Assembly: GCA_958446835.1 (NCBI GenBank)
Contig: CAUCXT010000045.1
Location: 1 to 20,377 of the forward strand
Direction: 5' to 3'
Length of the DNA: 20,377 bases
Source of the DNA: an uncultured Eubacterium sp.
GTDB lineage: Bacteria > Bacillota > Clostridia > Lachnospirales > Lachnospiraceae
Below, piece by piece: positions 13,674 to 20,377 of this stretch. The first letter of the stretch is position 1. Every line of letters starts with the position of its first letter. The position numbers and the translations under genes were made by a program. The notes below the pieces were generated by a model. It saw only the letters and a program-made list of their open reading frames with translations, made no database searches and was not told where the DNA came from.

Positions 13674-14927
13674 TTACTGCTTTATTATATATTTTGTTCC
13701 TCTTCCTTTGCCCTCAACTACTATAACACCCTTCTGACACAGCTTTTTTAATAACTGTGTTGTCTTTGACTTGCCAAAAGGCAGATATGGCGCAATTTCA
13801 CCGATTGGCTTAAGTAACGTCCTGCTCAAAATATTGTATACTGCTCTTTCATCCTCCGTCAAATTGAGATTTTCCTCAAATACAGGAAGTATAATCTTAA
13901 TTGTATTTTCCGTCACTTCAAAATCAGGTTTTCTTATACTGTCCTCATAAAGCTGTTTTATTCTTGTAATTCCGGTTCCGAATATCTCGACAAATCCCAA
14001 TCTGTAAAATACATTTGCAAGATTTCTGTTTCTAAGGACTGATATTCTGCCGGATAGATATTCCGGCTCAGATATTCCGGACGGCAGACCCCCGGGAGAG
14101 ATAACTTCCAATCTGTCATCGAACATCAGAACCCTTATCTGAGCTTCGACATCCCATGTTCTGTGAATCAGCGCATTTGCAATCGCTTCCCTAAATGCTT
14201 CCTCCGGGATTTTCTCTATCTTTTTTCGTTCTGCGCCCTGTATCACCTCATATTGATAATAGTCCTTAAATACCTGCATTGTCCTATCATAGACCTCTAA
14301 TATTGATACATTTTCAAAGGTCGACCTCTTTTGAATTATGCTGATACTCTCACCAAACTTCACAATATCAATTCCCGGAAAATAATTTTTATCAGCTAAA
14401 AGTCCTGCCGCATTGTTATATCCGTTCTCATTGCTGTATAAGTTTAATGTTTTTAATGTATCCTGATTAAAAGTATCAATTTTAATACTTTCTTTTAATT
14501 TTTTGTACAGCAATTCAAATGTTAGCGCCTGCTCCCTGCATGGCAGTTCCTCAAACCTTATATTTTTTCCTTCCAAAATAAGTCTGGAAAATTCCAAGGT
14601 GTCGACTTCTATTGTTGCAGTGTCATTTCGCTTGTATGCTTTTGATTTATATAAATACGGCTTGTGAACACCTGCTTTTATGGTAAGCCTTATGGTGTTA
14701 TCACTTTGCACCTCAATCGTATAATCCGGCTGTGGCGAAATATTATCGTTTATTTTATTTTCAATATCCAGACAGGACTGCTTTACATCCTGTAGCCCTT
14801 TTACATTACCGTCATCATCAATTCCGAAAAAAATAACCCCACCATTGTAATTAGAAAAAGCACTCACTGTTTTTAAAAATGAATTGGTTATCATTTCCTT
14901 AAATTCAACAGTCTTTGTTTCACGCAT
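13674..14927 (-). CDS. AlbA_2 (Schlafen-type) DNA/RNA-binding protein with HATPase_c_4 domain
   Basis: This protein has 417 residues in three parts. About 1-115 is an AlbA_2 domain: ETKTVEFKE, then TVSAFSNYNGGVIFFGIDDDG and the YLYKSKAYKRND strand. About 190-350 is a HATPase_c_4 region typical of 'RecG-related, AlbA-containing' proteins: EEAFREAIANALIHRTWD, FDDRLEVISPGGLPSGI, SVLRNRNLANVFYRLGFVE and FGTGITRI. The C-terminus (about 360-417) is a winged helix-turn-helix with AVYNILSR and KTTQLLKKLCQKG. There is no helicase motor. Such proteins are thought to be transcription regulators or defence-related nucleic-acid binders; the role here is unknown. ATG at 14927 is chosen; an in-frame GTG three codons earlier is also possible, and both have purine-rich upstream sequence. 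The gene is monocistronic. Confidence 0.82.
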   Translation of the reverse strand: MRETKTVEFKEMITNSFLKTVSAFSNYNGGVIFFGIDDDGNVKGLQDVKQSCLDIENKINDNISPQPDYTIEVQSDNTIRLTIKAGVHKPYLYKSKAYKRNDTATIEVDTLEFSRLILEGKNIRFEELPCREQALTFELLYKKLKESIKIDTFNQDTLKTLNLYSNENGYNNAAGLLADKNYFPGIDIVKFGESISIIQKRSTFENVSILEVYDRTMQVFKDYYQYEVIQGAERKKIEKIPEEAFREAIANALIHRTWDVEAQIRVLMFDDRLEVISPGGLPSGISEPEYLSGRISVLRNRNLANVFYRLGFVEIFGTGITRIKQLYEDSIRKPDFEVTENTIKIILPVFEENLNLTEDERAVYNILSRTLLKPIGEIAPYLPFGKSKTTQLLKKLCQKGVIVVEGKGRGTKYIIKQ

Positions 14928-14960
14928 ACTCTCCACACCCTTTCCGATATTATCACATAT

Positions 14961-14989
14961 ATTATATGTAAAAATGCATAAAAAATCAA
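14961..14989 (-). promoter_or_regulatory. Promoter of the AlbA_2 gene, overlapping the upstream terminator
   Basis: On the minus strand -35 TTGATT (14984-14989) and a perfect -10 TATAAT (14961-14966) are separated by 17 nt. The -35 box is inside the terminator stem of the preceding gene. Confidence 0.65.
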
Positions 14990-15013
14990 TCGTATTTTTT
15001 TACGATTGATTTT
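14975..15013 (-). terminator. Terminator of the GNAT-nitrilase operon
   Basis: AAAATCAATCGTA (14982-14994) pairs perfectly over 13 bp with TACGATTGATTTT (15001-15013) around a T6 loop on the forward strand. On the minus strand the stem runs into TTTTTTA. It lies about 45 nt after the nitrilase stop. Confidence 0.85.
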
Positions 15014-15056
15014 GCAATTGTTTTTATATCCATTTTTACTCAAACGCGTACAATTT

Positions 15057-15791
15057 CTACACCTCAACCACAAGAATCCCTTCATGTCCCGATGTAATCT
15101 CAGCTTCAATCCTTCCGCCGACAAACAGTGCCGCTCCGCCCTTTGCAATGTCATCCGCTTCCCTGTCCTTACATAGCGAATTGACATATAATACCTTGCC
15201 GGCGATTCTGCCAGCCTGCGCGGCATACTCATGCTTTTCGGATGTATTCCACTCATGTTCATTGAAATCGGTATATACAGGCCAGAAAACAATGTCCGGG
15301 TGCAGCTTGTTTATCCTGTCTATATTGCTATCGAACCATAAATCCCCACACAGACCAACAACAACCTTCCTGTCAAGGAATGAAAAAGAATGAAATTCTT
15401 CTCCCTCACGGTAATGCTCATCCGCAAAGCTCTCCTTCCAGCCCGGAGATACTCTTCTATATAAATCAATCACATTCCCAGCCTGGTCTATCGTAAGCTG
15501 TGAGCTGTAAAATAAGTCCCCTTCCTTCTCTATAAAGCCGAAGGAAACAGCAATCTTATATTCTTCTGCGGCAGAGCATATTCCGTTTATTATTGAATCG
15601 TTCCGGCTGAGTGCAATCTTTTCATCATGCTCCACATTAAAATCAGCACAGTAAAAGCCCTGCAGAAAGGCTTCTCCAAATATGACTATGTCCGCTGTAT
15701 CTGAGTACTTTTTCATTGTATCAATTATAACACTCTTATTATACTGTATGTCCCCATCGATAAAACCCATTGCCGCCAATGCACATTTCAT
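15057..15791 (-). CDS. Nitrilase-superfamily carbon-nitrogen hydrolase
   Basis: The 244-residue protein has the alpha-beta-beta-alpha nitrilase fold pattern: IVIFGEAFLQGF with catalytic Glu40, then YRRVSPGWKE, then VVVGLCGDLWFD with nucleophile Cys148. The catalytic Lys expected at YRK is Arg113; Lys119 in GWKE is the nearest alternative. Superfamily members hydrolyse amides or nitriles in the cytoplasm (omega-amidase, N-carbamoyl hydrolases and similar); no substrate is indicated. A GTG three codons upstream is in frame, but ATG at 15791 is chosen because GGAAGG lies 8 nt before it, which leaves 5 nt after the upstream gene's stop. It is the last gene of the four-gene operon. At 244 residues it is slightly shorter than usual (260-300). 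Confidence 0.8.
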   Translation of the reverse strand: MKCALAAMGFIDGDIQYNKSVIIDTMKKYSDTADIVIFGEAFLQGFYCADFNVEHDEKIALSRNDSIINGICSAAEEYKIAVSFGFIEKEGDLFYSSQLTIDQAGNVIDLYRRVSPGWKESFADEHYREGEEFHSFSFLDRKVVVGLCGDLWFDSNIDRINKLHPDIVFWPVYTDFNEHEWNTSEKHEYAAQAGRIAGKVLYVNSLCKDREADDIAKGGAALFVGGRIEAEITSGHEGILVVEV

Positions 15792-15796
15792 ACTTG

Positions 15797-16315
15797 TCAC
15801 CTTCCTTGATTATAATAACCTGCCCTTCCAAGCCCTATAGTTGACCAGTGATTTGCGTTTTGCAATTCTTCATCCACATAATTCCGGTCGAACACTCCAT
15901 CAGCCTTCATATCCTCTATATCCTGCTGTACACTTTCCGGAGTTGATGTTCTGGTCACACCGACACTGATTCTGTCAAAACAATATGCAAAACCATTCTC
16001 ATTGTCGATAATCTCACCATCATTATTAGATTTCAAAAGCTCAAGCAGTTCTTCCGCGTTGCTTTCAAAGGCGGATACACCATATATGAAAGGTTTCAAT
16101 GTCCCTTCCGGTCCTCCGCTGAATTCCATAAATTCAACCGTATCCTTCCCATCGTAATCGACGGCAAGCTCACAGTCGAAATATAGCTGCCTGTTCCCAT
16201 TCTCACATTCAGCCCTGCCAAGTATCGAAGCCACTTCCTCTCTCCTCATGCCAAAATTAACTTTTTTATTATCAATAGATATTCCTTCAAGTGGATTTAT
16301 TGTCACATTCATCAT
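15797..16315 (-). CDS. Small uncharacterised protein
   Basis: The 172-residue protein is acidic and soluble, with no signal peptide or membrane helix. I do not recognise the family. Near the N-terminus, GISIDNKKVNFGMRREEVASILG has the 'fG.s.eeV..iLG' pattern common to small beta-rich domains and some immunity-like proteins. Beta strands follow (LYFDCELAVDYD, VEFMEFSGG, NGFAYCFDRISVGVTR), and the tail ends in HWSTIGLGRAGYYN. Of the two adjacent ATGs, the first (16315) has GGGAG 8 nt upstream. It lies between a GNAT acetyltransferase (12 nt upstream) and the nitrilase (5 nt downstream), so it is translated from the same mRNA. No function is proposed. Confidence 0.7.
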   Translation of the reverse strand: MMNVTINPLEGISIDNKKVNFGMRREEVASILGRAECENGNRQLYFDCELAVDYDGKDTVEFMEFSGGPEGTLKPFIYGVSAFESNAEELLELLKSNNDGEIIDNENGFAYCFDRISVGVTRTSTPESVQQDIEDMKADGVFDRNYVDEELQNANHWSTIGLGRAGYYNQGR

Positions 16316-16327
16316 ATTTATATCTCC

Positions 16328-16858
16328 CTATATCATTCTTCCCATCTCAATTCTCATATTGTGCTCTTTTGGTCCATTATTTGAGTACGCATACCTGTCA
16401 AAACCGATTATTTCAAAACCATTTTTCATATAAAATGATATAGCTTTTGAGTTATAGCTCTGAGTCTCTAACACAATCATTCGCGCCCCGCTCGCTATGG
16501 CTTCTGTGAAAATACGCTCAATCAATGCCTGCCCTATTCCACAGTTGCGTCTATCCATGTTGAAAACACAAATATTGCTGATTCTAAAGCGGTTATTCCA
16601 TTTTTCCAAAAAGCCCTCCACGAACCCAACAAGCTCACCGTCCATATATGCCCCGTACGCAACAGGGTTTTCAAGCCAGTCCGAAAGAATTTCATCCGTG
16701 ATTGACATTCTCAACTCCTCATCACTATCTACCCACTCAACTGCAAATCCTCCACTCACCGGCTCTATTGAAAGGAATTTATCTGAATGGATTTGGGCAC
16801 TATACGATTGCCCTTTCATGGTATTATAGTCAAGTTCTCTTATCTCCGGCTTCTGCAT
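16328..16858 (-). CDS. GNAT-family N-acetyltransferase
   Basis: The 176-residue protein is a GNAT acetyltransferase that uses acetyl-CoA. ISNICVFNMDRRNCGIGQALIERI (residues 93-116) gives strand beta4 and the RxxGxGxA-type CoA-pyrophosphate loop. LETQSYNSKAISFYMKNGFEIIGFDRYAYSN (130-160) is the beta5-alpha4 half with the Asn and Tyr usual near CoA. The ETQxxN...AI.FY..NGFE layout resembles streptothricin acetyltransferases (SatA type), so a small amine such as an aminoglycoside-like drug or a polyamine is possible; this is similarity of layout only. The open frame begins at a TTG, but ATG at 16858 has GGGG 7 nt before it and is preferred. It is the second gene of the operon. Confidence 0.84.
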   Translation of the reverse strand: MQKPEIRELDYNTMKGQSYSAQIHSDKFLSIEPVSGGFAVEWVDSDEELRMSITDEILSDWLENPVAYGAYMDGELVGFVEGFLEKWNNRFRISNICVFNMDRRNCGIGQALIERIFTEAIASGARMIVLETQSYNSKAISFYMKNGFEIIGFDRYAYSNNGPKEHNMRIEMGRMI

Positions 16859-16883
16859 ATACATACCCCGCAAATTTATTTTT

Positions 16884-17432
16884 CTAAAGTTTTTTCATCA
16901 TCCAATATGCGTCACGATATGAGCCATCCGGATATTTCATATTATCCGGAAAAGTGCCGTATTTTTGAAAACCAAGATTTTCATATAGCGAAATTGCGCT
17001 CTCGTTTCCGGCTACCACTTCCAGTTCGGCTTGCTCGTATCCAAGCTTGGCTGCAACGTCTAATACTGTTTCCAGCATAGCCTTTCCAATCCCGCAGCCA
17101 CAATACTCCTTATATAGGGCAATCGCCAGCTCGCAACGATGTTTATATCTTTTATATGCTGCCACACTCATAAGTGAGCAATTTCCGACATGTTTTCCAT
17201 CGACAAATGCTAAAAGCATTAGTTCACGTTCAGAATCAAGCTTAGCCTGAATAAAGGCTTCTTCTTTTTCCAATGTTATTGTAATCTCATCAGGTTCTCT
17301 TATTAAATACGGGGTTTCTCCACTCGTAACTTTAAGATACTTTATCAAATCCGGAGAATCTTCCGGCATTGCCGCCCTTAATAATACCGTTCTTCCTAGT
17401 TTATCCTTTATGGTTATCGGCTCTATTGTCAT
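16884..17432 (-). CDS. GNAT-family N-acetyltransferase
   Basis: The 182-residue GNAT protein has ELAIALYKEYCGCGIGKAMLETVLDVA (about 101-127), with CoA-binding GCGIGK at 112-117, and LEVVAGNESAISLYENLGFQKYG in the C-terminal half. It fits the RimI/PhnO-like or spermidine-acetylating class in general shape, but no substrate is evident. It is not close to the neighbouring GNAT, so this is not a recent duplication. The frame is open upstream, but ATG at 17432 is chosen because GGGGG lies 9 nt before it and the 18 extra residues are Cys/Trp/Arg-rich and unlike the family. It is the first gene of a four-gene operon with a strong promoter. Confidence 0.86.
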   Translation of the reverse strand: MTIEPITIKDKLGRTVLLRAAMPEDSPDLIKYLKVTSGETPYLIREPDEITITLEKEEAFIQAKLDSERELMLLAFVDGKHVGNCSLMSVAAYKRYKHRCELAIALYKEYCGCGIGKAMLETVLDVAAKLGYEQAELEVVAGNESAISLYENLGFQKYGTFPDNMKYPDGSYRDAYWMMKKL

Positions 17433-17491
17433 TGTCTTTTTCCCCCTACAAATCCGATTTACCGCCCAAAAACACCTCTGCCACATTCAAC

Positions 17492-17520
17492 ATTATATCG
17501 CGAAATGCTGCCTTTCTCAA
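17492..17520 (-). promoter_or_regulatory. Promoter of the GNAT-nitrilase operon
   Basis: On the minus strand -35 TTGAGA (17515-17520) and a perfect -10 TATAAT (17492-17497) are spaced 17 nt. It lies about 60 nt before the first start codon and would exclude the upstream ATG-like starts from a long leader. Confidence 0.75.
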
Positions 17521-17563
17521 TTATGAATTTTCATGCCTTTTTAATCGGGTGTCTGATGACAAA

Positions 17564-18184
17564 TTAATCCCCTTCCAGAATCTCCTGCTGTTTCTTCCTG
17601 CTGAAGCCTCCAAGCACCAGATTATAGGATTTTTCCAGCAAGTCCATCAATAAGTCATCCTCCACCTTGCCGTTCGGATTGACAGAGTTCCAGTGTTCCT
17701 TATTCATGTAATATCCCGGAATGATATCATCGTACTGCCCGCGCAGGAAGCGTCCCTCCTCCGGTTCCAGTTTCAGGGTTATATGGACAGGCTTATTGTC
17801 ATTTCCAAGGCACACTGCGGCAAACATCTTCCCGCCCACCGCATAGCGAATCCAGTTCCACTGCGGCGGAAGCTTAGTCACACCGGCTTTTTTCATAAGA
17901 AAATCGTCTATCCAATCATATCTCATCTTTTTCTGCGCAGACCATATTTTGCACTGGTCAAGCCTTACGCCGCAATCCCCTTCCTTTTCGGCGTATGCAT
18001 ACTCCTTAAGCTGTGTGCACGGAAATTCACCGCACTCTCCGCAGTGCTCCAATTTTCTGCTCTCACAGCAGCTCTTTACAGGGCAGGTTCCCCAAAATGG
18101 ATTGTCAATATTGACACAGCCGCAGCATTTTCCTTTTTTCTTCCAGCTACATTTACCGCATAAAATACCACATCTTGAATCCAT
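17564..18184 (-). CDS. DUF3795 zinc-ribbon-like domain fused to MmcQ/YjbR domain
   Basis: The 206-residue protein joins two known domains. Residues 1-85 form a Cys-rich DUF3795-type module: CGILCGKCSWKKKGKCCGC, CPVKSC and HCGECGEFPC, about 16 Cys in all, probably metal-binding. Residues about 90-206 form an MmcQ/YjbR domain (CyaY-like fold): YAVGGKMFAAVCL, LRGQYDDIIPGYYMNKEHWNSV, DLLMDLLEKSYNLVLGGFSRKKQQEI. Neither has a firm biochemical role; MmcQ-type proteins are often called DNA-binding. ATG at 18184 has GGAGG 8 nt upstream and is preferred to a start 10 codons earlier. It begins 13 nt after the WYL regulator's stop, so they form an operon. Confidence 0.83.
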   Translation of the reverse strand: MDSRCGILCGKCSWKKKGKCCGCVNIDNPFWGTCPVKSCCESRKLEHCGECGEFPCTQLKEYAYAEKEGDCGVRLDQCKIWSAQKKMRYDWIDDFLMKKAGVTKLPPQWNWIRYAVGGKMFAAVCLGNDNKPVHITLKLEPEEGRFLRGQYDDIIPGYYMNKEHWNSVNPNGKVEDDLLMDLLEKSYNLVLGGFSRKKQQEILEGD

Positions 18185-18197
18185 ACATATCTCCTCC

Positions 18198-19112
18198 TCA
18201 GTTACCTTTATCATACTTATTTTTCATCTGCAAAATACTCTGCCGCAATTCGTCCCTTAACTTCTCCGGCTCAAGCAGTTCTGCCTTATCCCGAAATGTA
18301 AGAAGCCATGTGAGCAGATTCTCCTTATCCGTGTAGTCCGCTCGAAACAGGAGCCTTCCATCCTTTTGCTCTTCAAAGCAATTCGATCCAAACTCCTCCA
18401 CCAGTCTCCATTTGCAATCCGGCTCAAACAGGGCTTTCACCCTGATACCGCCGGGGAATACTCTTTCATCCCGCAAATCCGGCAGATGTGCCTCCCGCCC
18501 CGAAAAAATTTCATTCGATATCCGGACATTTTCCATGCGGTTCAATTTGAAAAGGCGGAAATCCTTCCTATCCTTACACCAGCCCCACACATACCAGCTT
18601 GACCAGCGGAATATGAGATAATACGGCTCAATCGTGCGCTCAGACTCACCCTTCGGCGCATAATAGAGAAACTCAAGCAGCCTTCTCTGTTCTATCGCTC
18701 TTCTTATCAACTCAATTTTCGGTGCAAGCGACCTCTTATACCATGATGACAAATCAATCAATACCGACTGATTTCCCACCATAAAATCGGATGAGCCTAT
18801 CGACAGCTTTTCCATCAACTGTCCGTATCTGTTGGTGCCATTCACACTGTCAAGGCTTCGAAGCCCGGCAAGGATATCCTGCATCTCATCGCGCGTCAAC
18901 ATTGTCCTGTCAATTTTGTAGCCATCCATGATTGAGATTCCGCCGCCCACACCCTGCCTTGTCACAATTGGTATGCCCGCCTTGCATAAATCTTCGATAT
19001 CCCTGTTAATGGTTCGCGTGGACACCTCAAACATCTGCGACAGATACGAAGCCGTAATATTTTCCCTCTGTAATAACATTGATAAAATTCCCAACTGCCG
19101 GTCAATTTTCAT
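18198..19112 (-). CDS. WYL-domain helix-turn-helix transcriptional regulator
   Basis: The 304-residue regulator has a DeoR-type helix-turn-helix (about residues 1-60: LSQMFEVSTRTINRDIEDLCKAGIPIVTRQGVGGGISI) and a WYL ligand-sensing domain (about 140-220: RRLLEFLYYAPKGESERTIEPYYLIFRWSSWYVWGWCKDRKDFRLFKLNRM). A WCX-like C-terminal domain completes it (about 225-300). YafY/PafC-type WYL proteins sense nucleic-acid or nucleotide ligands and often control the neighbouring gene. ATG has GGGAGGG 9 nt upstream. A dyad in its upstream region (19240-19257) is a possible self-operator. The DUF3795-MmcQ gene follows in the same operon. Confidence 0.9.
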   Translation of the reverse strand: MKIDRQLGILSMLLQRENITASYLSQMFEVSTRTINRDIEDLCKAGIPIVTRQGVGGGISIMDGYKIDRTMLTRDEMQDILAGLRSLDSVNGTNRYGQLMEKLSIGSSDFMVGNQSVLIDLSSWYKRSLAPKIELIRRAIEQRRLLEFLYYAPKGESERTIEPYYLIFRWSSWYVWGWCKDRKDFRLFKLNRMENVRISNEIFSGREAHLPDLRDERVFPGGIRVKALFEPDCKWRLVEEFGSNCFEEQKDGRLLFRADYTDKENLLTWLLTFRDKAELLEPEKLRDELRQSILQMKNKYDKGN

Positions 19113-19239
19113 AAAATTATTCCCTCCCCCCTCATATAGCGGGTATTGCCTGAAATATTGGTGCAGGCATTTATAATCTTACTTCTATTTTCTGCTTCTT
19201 CACTTATCTCTTTGCATAAACAATATTACCATAGAAAAC

Positions 19240-19257
19240 ATGACAACTGTGTGTCAT
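19240..19257. promoter_or_regulatory. Candidate operator dyad upstream of the WYL regulator
   Basis: ATGACA (19240-19245) and TGTCAT (19252-19257) are perfect inverted half-sites with a 6-nt gap, extended by symmetric AAA (19236-19238) and TTT (19259-19261). It lies about 130 nt upstream of the WYL start codon, in the gap after the neighbouring terminator. TTGTCA on the minus strand, part of the dyad, could serve as a -35, but no good -10 follows at 17 nt. Confidence 0.4.
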
Positions 19258-19263
19258 ATTTCT

Positions 19264-19304
19264 ATAAAAATACAAAAGCAGGAAACCATAACTGATTTCC
19301 TGCT
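19264..19304 (-). terminator. Terminator of the HAD nucleotidase operon
   Basis: AGCAGGAAA (19277-19285) pairs over 9 bp with TTTCCTGCT (19296-19304). On the minus strand it is followed by TTTGTATTTTT. It lies just after the nucleotidase stop at 19313. Confidence 0.82.
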
Positions 19305-19312
19305 ATTTCTTT

Positions 19313-19921
19313 TTACCTGGAACACTCCTCAAACAATCTGTCAATCTCCTTCCAACCCTCACATCTCACAAAATTGTCATTCGGAAGCTCCGCATGTATG
19401 TTCCACGGGCGGTTAAACACTGCCACCTTACACCCTTCAAAGTGCATGACATGCTCAAAGGCAGCCGGTGAATCCTCTATTGCAAAATCAAAGGTCATGC
19501 TGTATAACTGCTCCAAGGTCATATTGAACGCATAGGTCTGTTCGCACTTTTCACGTCCATACTTGTCAACGCAATACAGCGGAACCCTCTTAAGCCCATG
19601 CTCATCAAGCCATCTTCGCGATGGTTCATAGGAATTAAAAGGTCTGCCTGTGATGATGAATACCTCATGTCCTTCGTCGACCCACTTATTAATCGTCTGT
19701 GAAGCACCCGGTGTCTCCTCATAATTTAACAATTGTTCCGGAAGGTGTCCTACTCTCATCAATTCCTCATACTGTTCATCGTTTAAATCGAATGTTTTTT
19801 TCAGGTTAAAGAACTGAACCTCACGGTAAGGCACATCCTTTCCGAACAGCTCCTTCGCAATTTTCGTAAAGTTTTTTGCTGTCTCACATAGTACGTCATC
19901 GAAATCTATATATATTTTCAT
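19313..19921 (-). CDS. HAD-superfamily 5'-nucleotidase-like phosphatase
   Basis: This 202-residue protein has all HAD motifs. MKIYIDFDDVLCET (residues 1-14) holds the DxD nucleophile pair, IITGRPF supplies motif II Thr, a Lys in VDKYGREK serves motif III, and FAIEDSPAA (about 150-158) gives motif IV. The layout fits the NT5C/YqfW type of 5'(3')-deoxyribonucleotidase-like family, so a nucleoside monophosphate is a reasonable but unproven substrate. ATG is preceded by AAAGGA. It follows the partial HAD gene by about 58 nt and ends at the terminator. Confidence 0.82.
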   Translation of the reverse strand: MKIYIDFDDVLCETAKNFTKIAKELFGKDVPYREVQFFNLKKTFDLNDEQYEELMRVGHLPEQLLNYEETPGASQTINKWVDEGHEVFIITGRPFNSYEPSRRWLDEHGLKRVPLYCVDKYGREKCEQTYAFNMTLEQLYSMTFDFAIEDSPAAFEHVMHFEGCKVAVFNRPWNIHAELPNDNFVRCEGWKEIDRLFEECSR

Positions 19922-19979
19922 TGTTATGTTTCCTTTCTTCTGTTACGCTTTCTCATACATCACTAGTTATGTGGAATCC

Positions 19980-20377
19980 TCAATAATCATTCAGAACGTC
20001 AAATATCTTCTCCGGCTTATCAATAAAACATCCGGCTCCCAGCTTTTCCATGTCCGCGCGCTTCCTGAAGCCCCATTCAACCATAATAAGCTTCATCCCG
20101 GAATTTTTCGCAGTCTCAATATCGACCTCAGAATCTCCCACATAGACTGCATTTGCGCGGCTTCGGTTAAGTCGGTACAGCGCTTCGTTCACCATATCCG
20201 CCTCAGGCTTTTTTGCCATGTTGGGATTGTCGCCGACAGCAAGAGGAACCAGCTCACCGAAGAAATGCTCACATAGGCTCTGTGTTGCACTCTGAAGCTT
20301 GTTCGACACAACTGCAACCTTATACCCCTGTTCCTTAAGTCTGGTAAGCATATCAACAATTCCCGGATATGGTCTTG
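19980..20377 (-). CDS. HAD phosphatase, phosphoglycolate phosphatase-like (partial at the window edge)
   Basis: Only the C-terminal 131 residues or so are in the window; the frame stays open to the last base, so the start is outside. The visible part begins RPYPGIVDMLTRLKEQGYKVAVVSNK, where SNK is HAD motif II. It then gives MAKKPEADMVNEAL (motif III Lys) and AVYVGDSEVDIETAKNSGM (motif IV, GDSxxD), and ends VLNDY. This is the standard C-terminal half of PGP/Gph-type enzymes, which act on 2-phosphoglycolate or similar small phosphates. It is upstream of, and probably co-transcribed with, the nucleotidase-like gene. It is similar in type to, but separate from, the HAD domain of the Mrp fusion. 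Confidence 0.85.
   Translation of the reverse strand, partial: RPYPGIVDMLTRLKEQGYKVAVVSNKLQSATQSLCEHFFGELVPLAVGDNPNMAKKPEADMVNEALYRLNRSRANAVYVGDSEVDIETAKNSGMKLIMVEWGFRKRADMEKLGAGCFIDKPEKIFDVLNDY

Noticed and set aside
17545..17553. TCGGGTGTC shared with the outer arms of the foldback at 9420-9610
   Set aside because: A 9-base match in 20 kb on two strands is not strong evidence, and no further similarity flanks it.
1..20377. CRISPR array, insertion sequence or prophage genes
   Set aside because: No regularly spaced repeats, transposase, integrase or phage structural genes are visible on either strand.

Overview
The window looks like a chromosomal segment of a low-to-moderate-GC anaerobic Firmicute, most likely of the Lachnospiraceae/Clostridia type. 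That placement rests on protein style and architecture (TPP-controlled ECF thiamine component ThiT, MATE pump, DUF3795-MmcQ protein, WYL regulator, many sigma-A promoters with 17-nt spacers, GGAGG ribosome-binding sites, tRNAs without encoded CCA) and is inference, not a database match. Most genes lie on the minus strand. I see no phage, insertion sequence or CRISPR array.

Layout, left to right. (1) 15-206: a hicB-like antitoxin gene broken by an amber codon, then a tRNA-Val/tRNA-Met pair (264-428, minus) with its own promoter and terminator. (2) 587-2782: a minus-strand two-gene ABC cassette, a polytopic permease plus a small ABC ATPase-fold protein whose catalytic motifs have all decayed. 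It is bracketed by two GGGACA-type palindromes. (3) 2997-3644: a PAP2 membrane phosphatase, transcribed divergently from the cassette. (4) 3775-7107: a minus-strand operon of an Mrp/NBP35 ATPase fused to a HAD phosphatase, a CPBP intramembrane protease and a GT2 glycosyltransferase. (5) 7213-8115: promoter, TPP riboswitch, a hairpin holding the ribosome-binding site, and thiT. (6) 8266-10353: a lipoprotein metalloprotease behind a long leader hairpin, then a 191-nt nested foldback structure (9420-9610), then an Sfp-type phosphopantetheinyl transferase starting at GTG. (7) 10418-13576: argS and a MATE transporter in one operon. (8) 13674-17432: an AlbA_2/Schlafen-type regulator-like protein, and a separate operon of two GNAT acetyltransferases, a small unknown protein and a nitrilase-fold amidase. 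(9) 17564-19112: a WYL-domain regulator with a DUF3795-MmcQ fusion protein. (10) 19313-20377: two HAD-superfamily phosphatases, the last cut by the window edge.

Working links: the riboswitch ties thiamine uptake to intracellular TPP; argS shares a transcript with a drug/metabolite exporter; the DUF3795-MmcQ protein is probably co-transcribed with the WYL regulator that may control it. The items most worth a second look are the nested foldback at 9420-9610, the catalytically dead ABC ATPase kept next to its permease, the Mrp-HAD fusion, the two leader hairpins that hide start regions, and the single-base hicB lesion.
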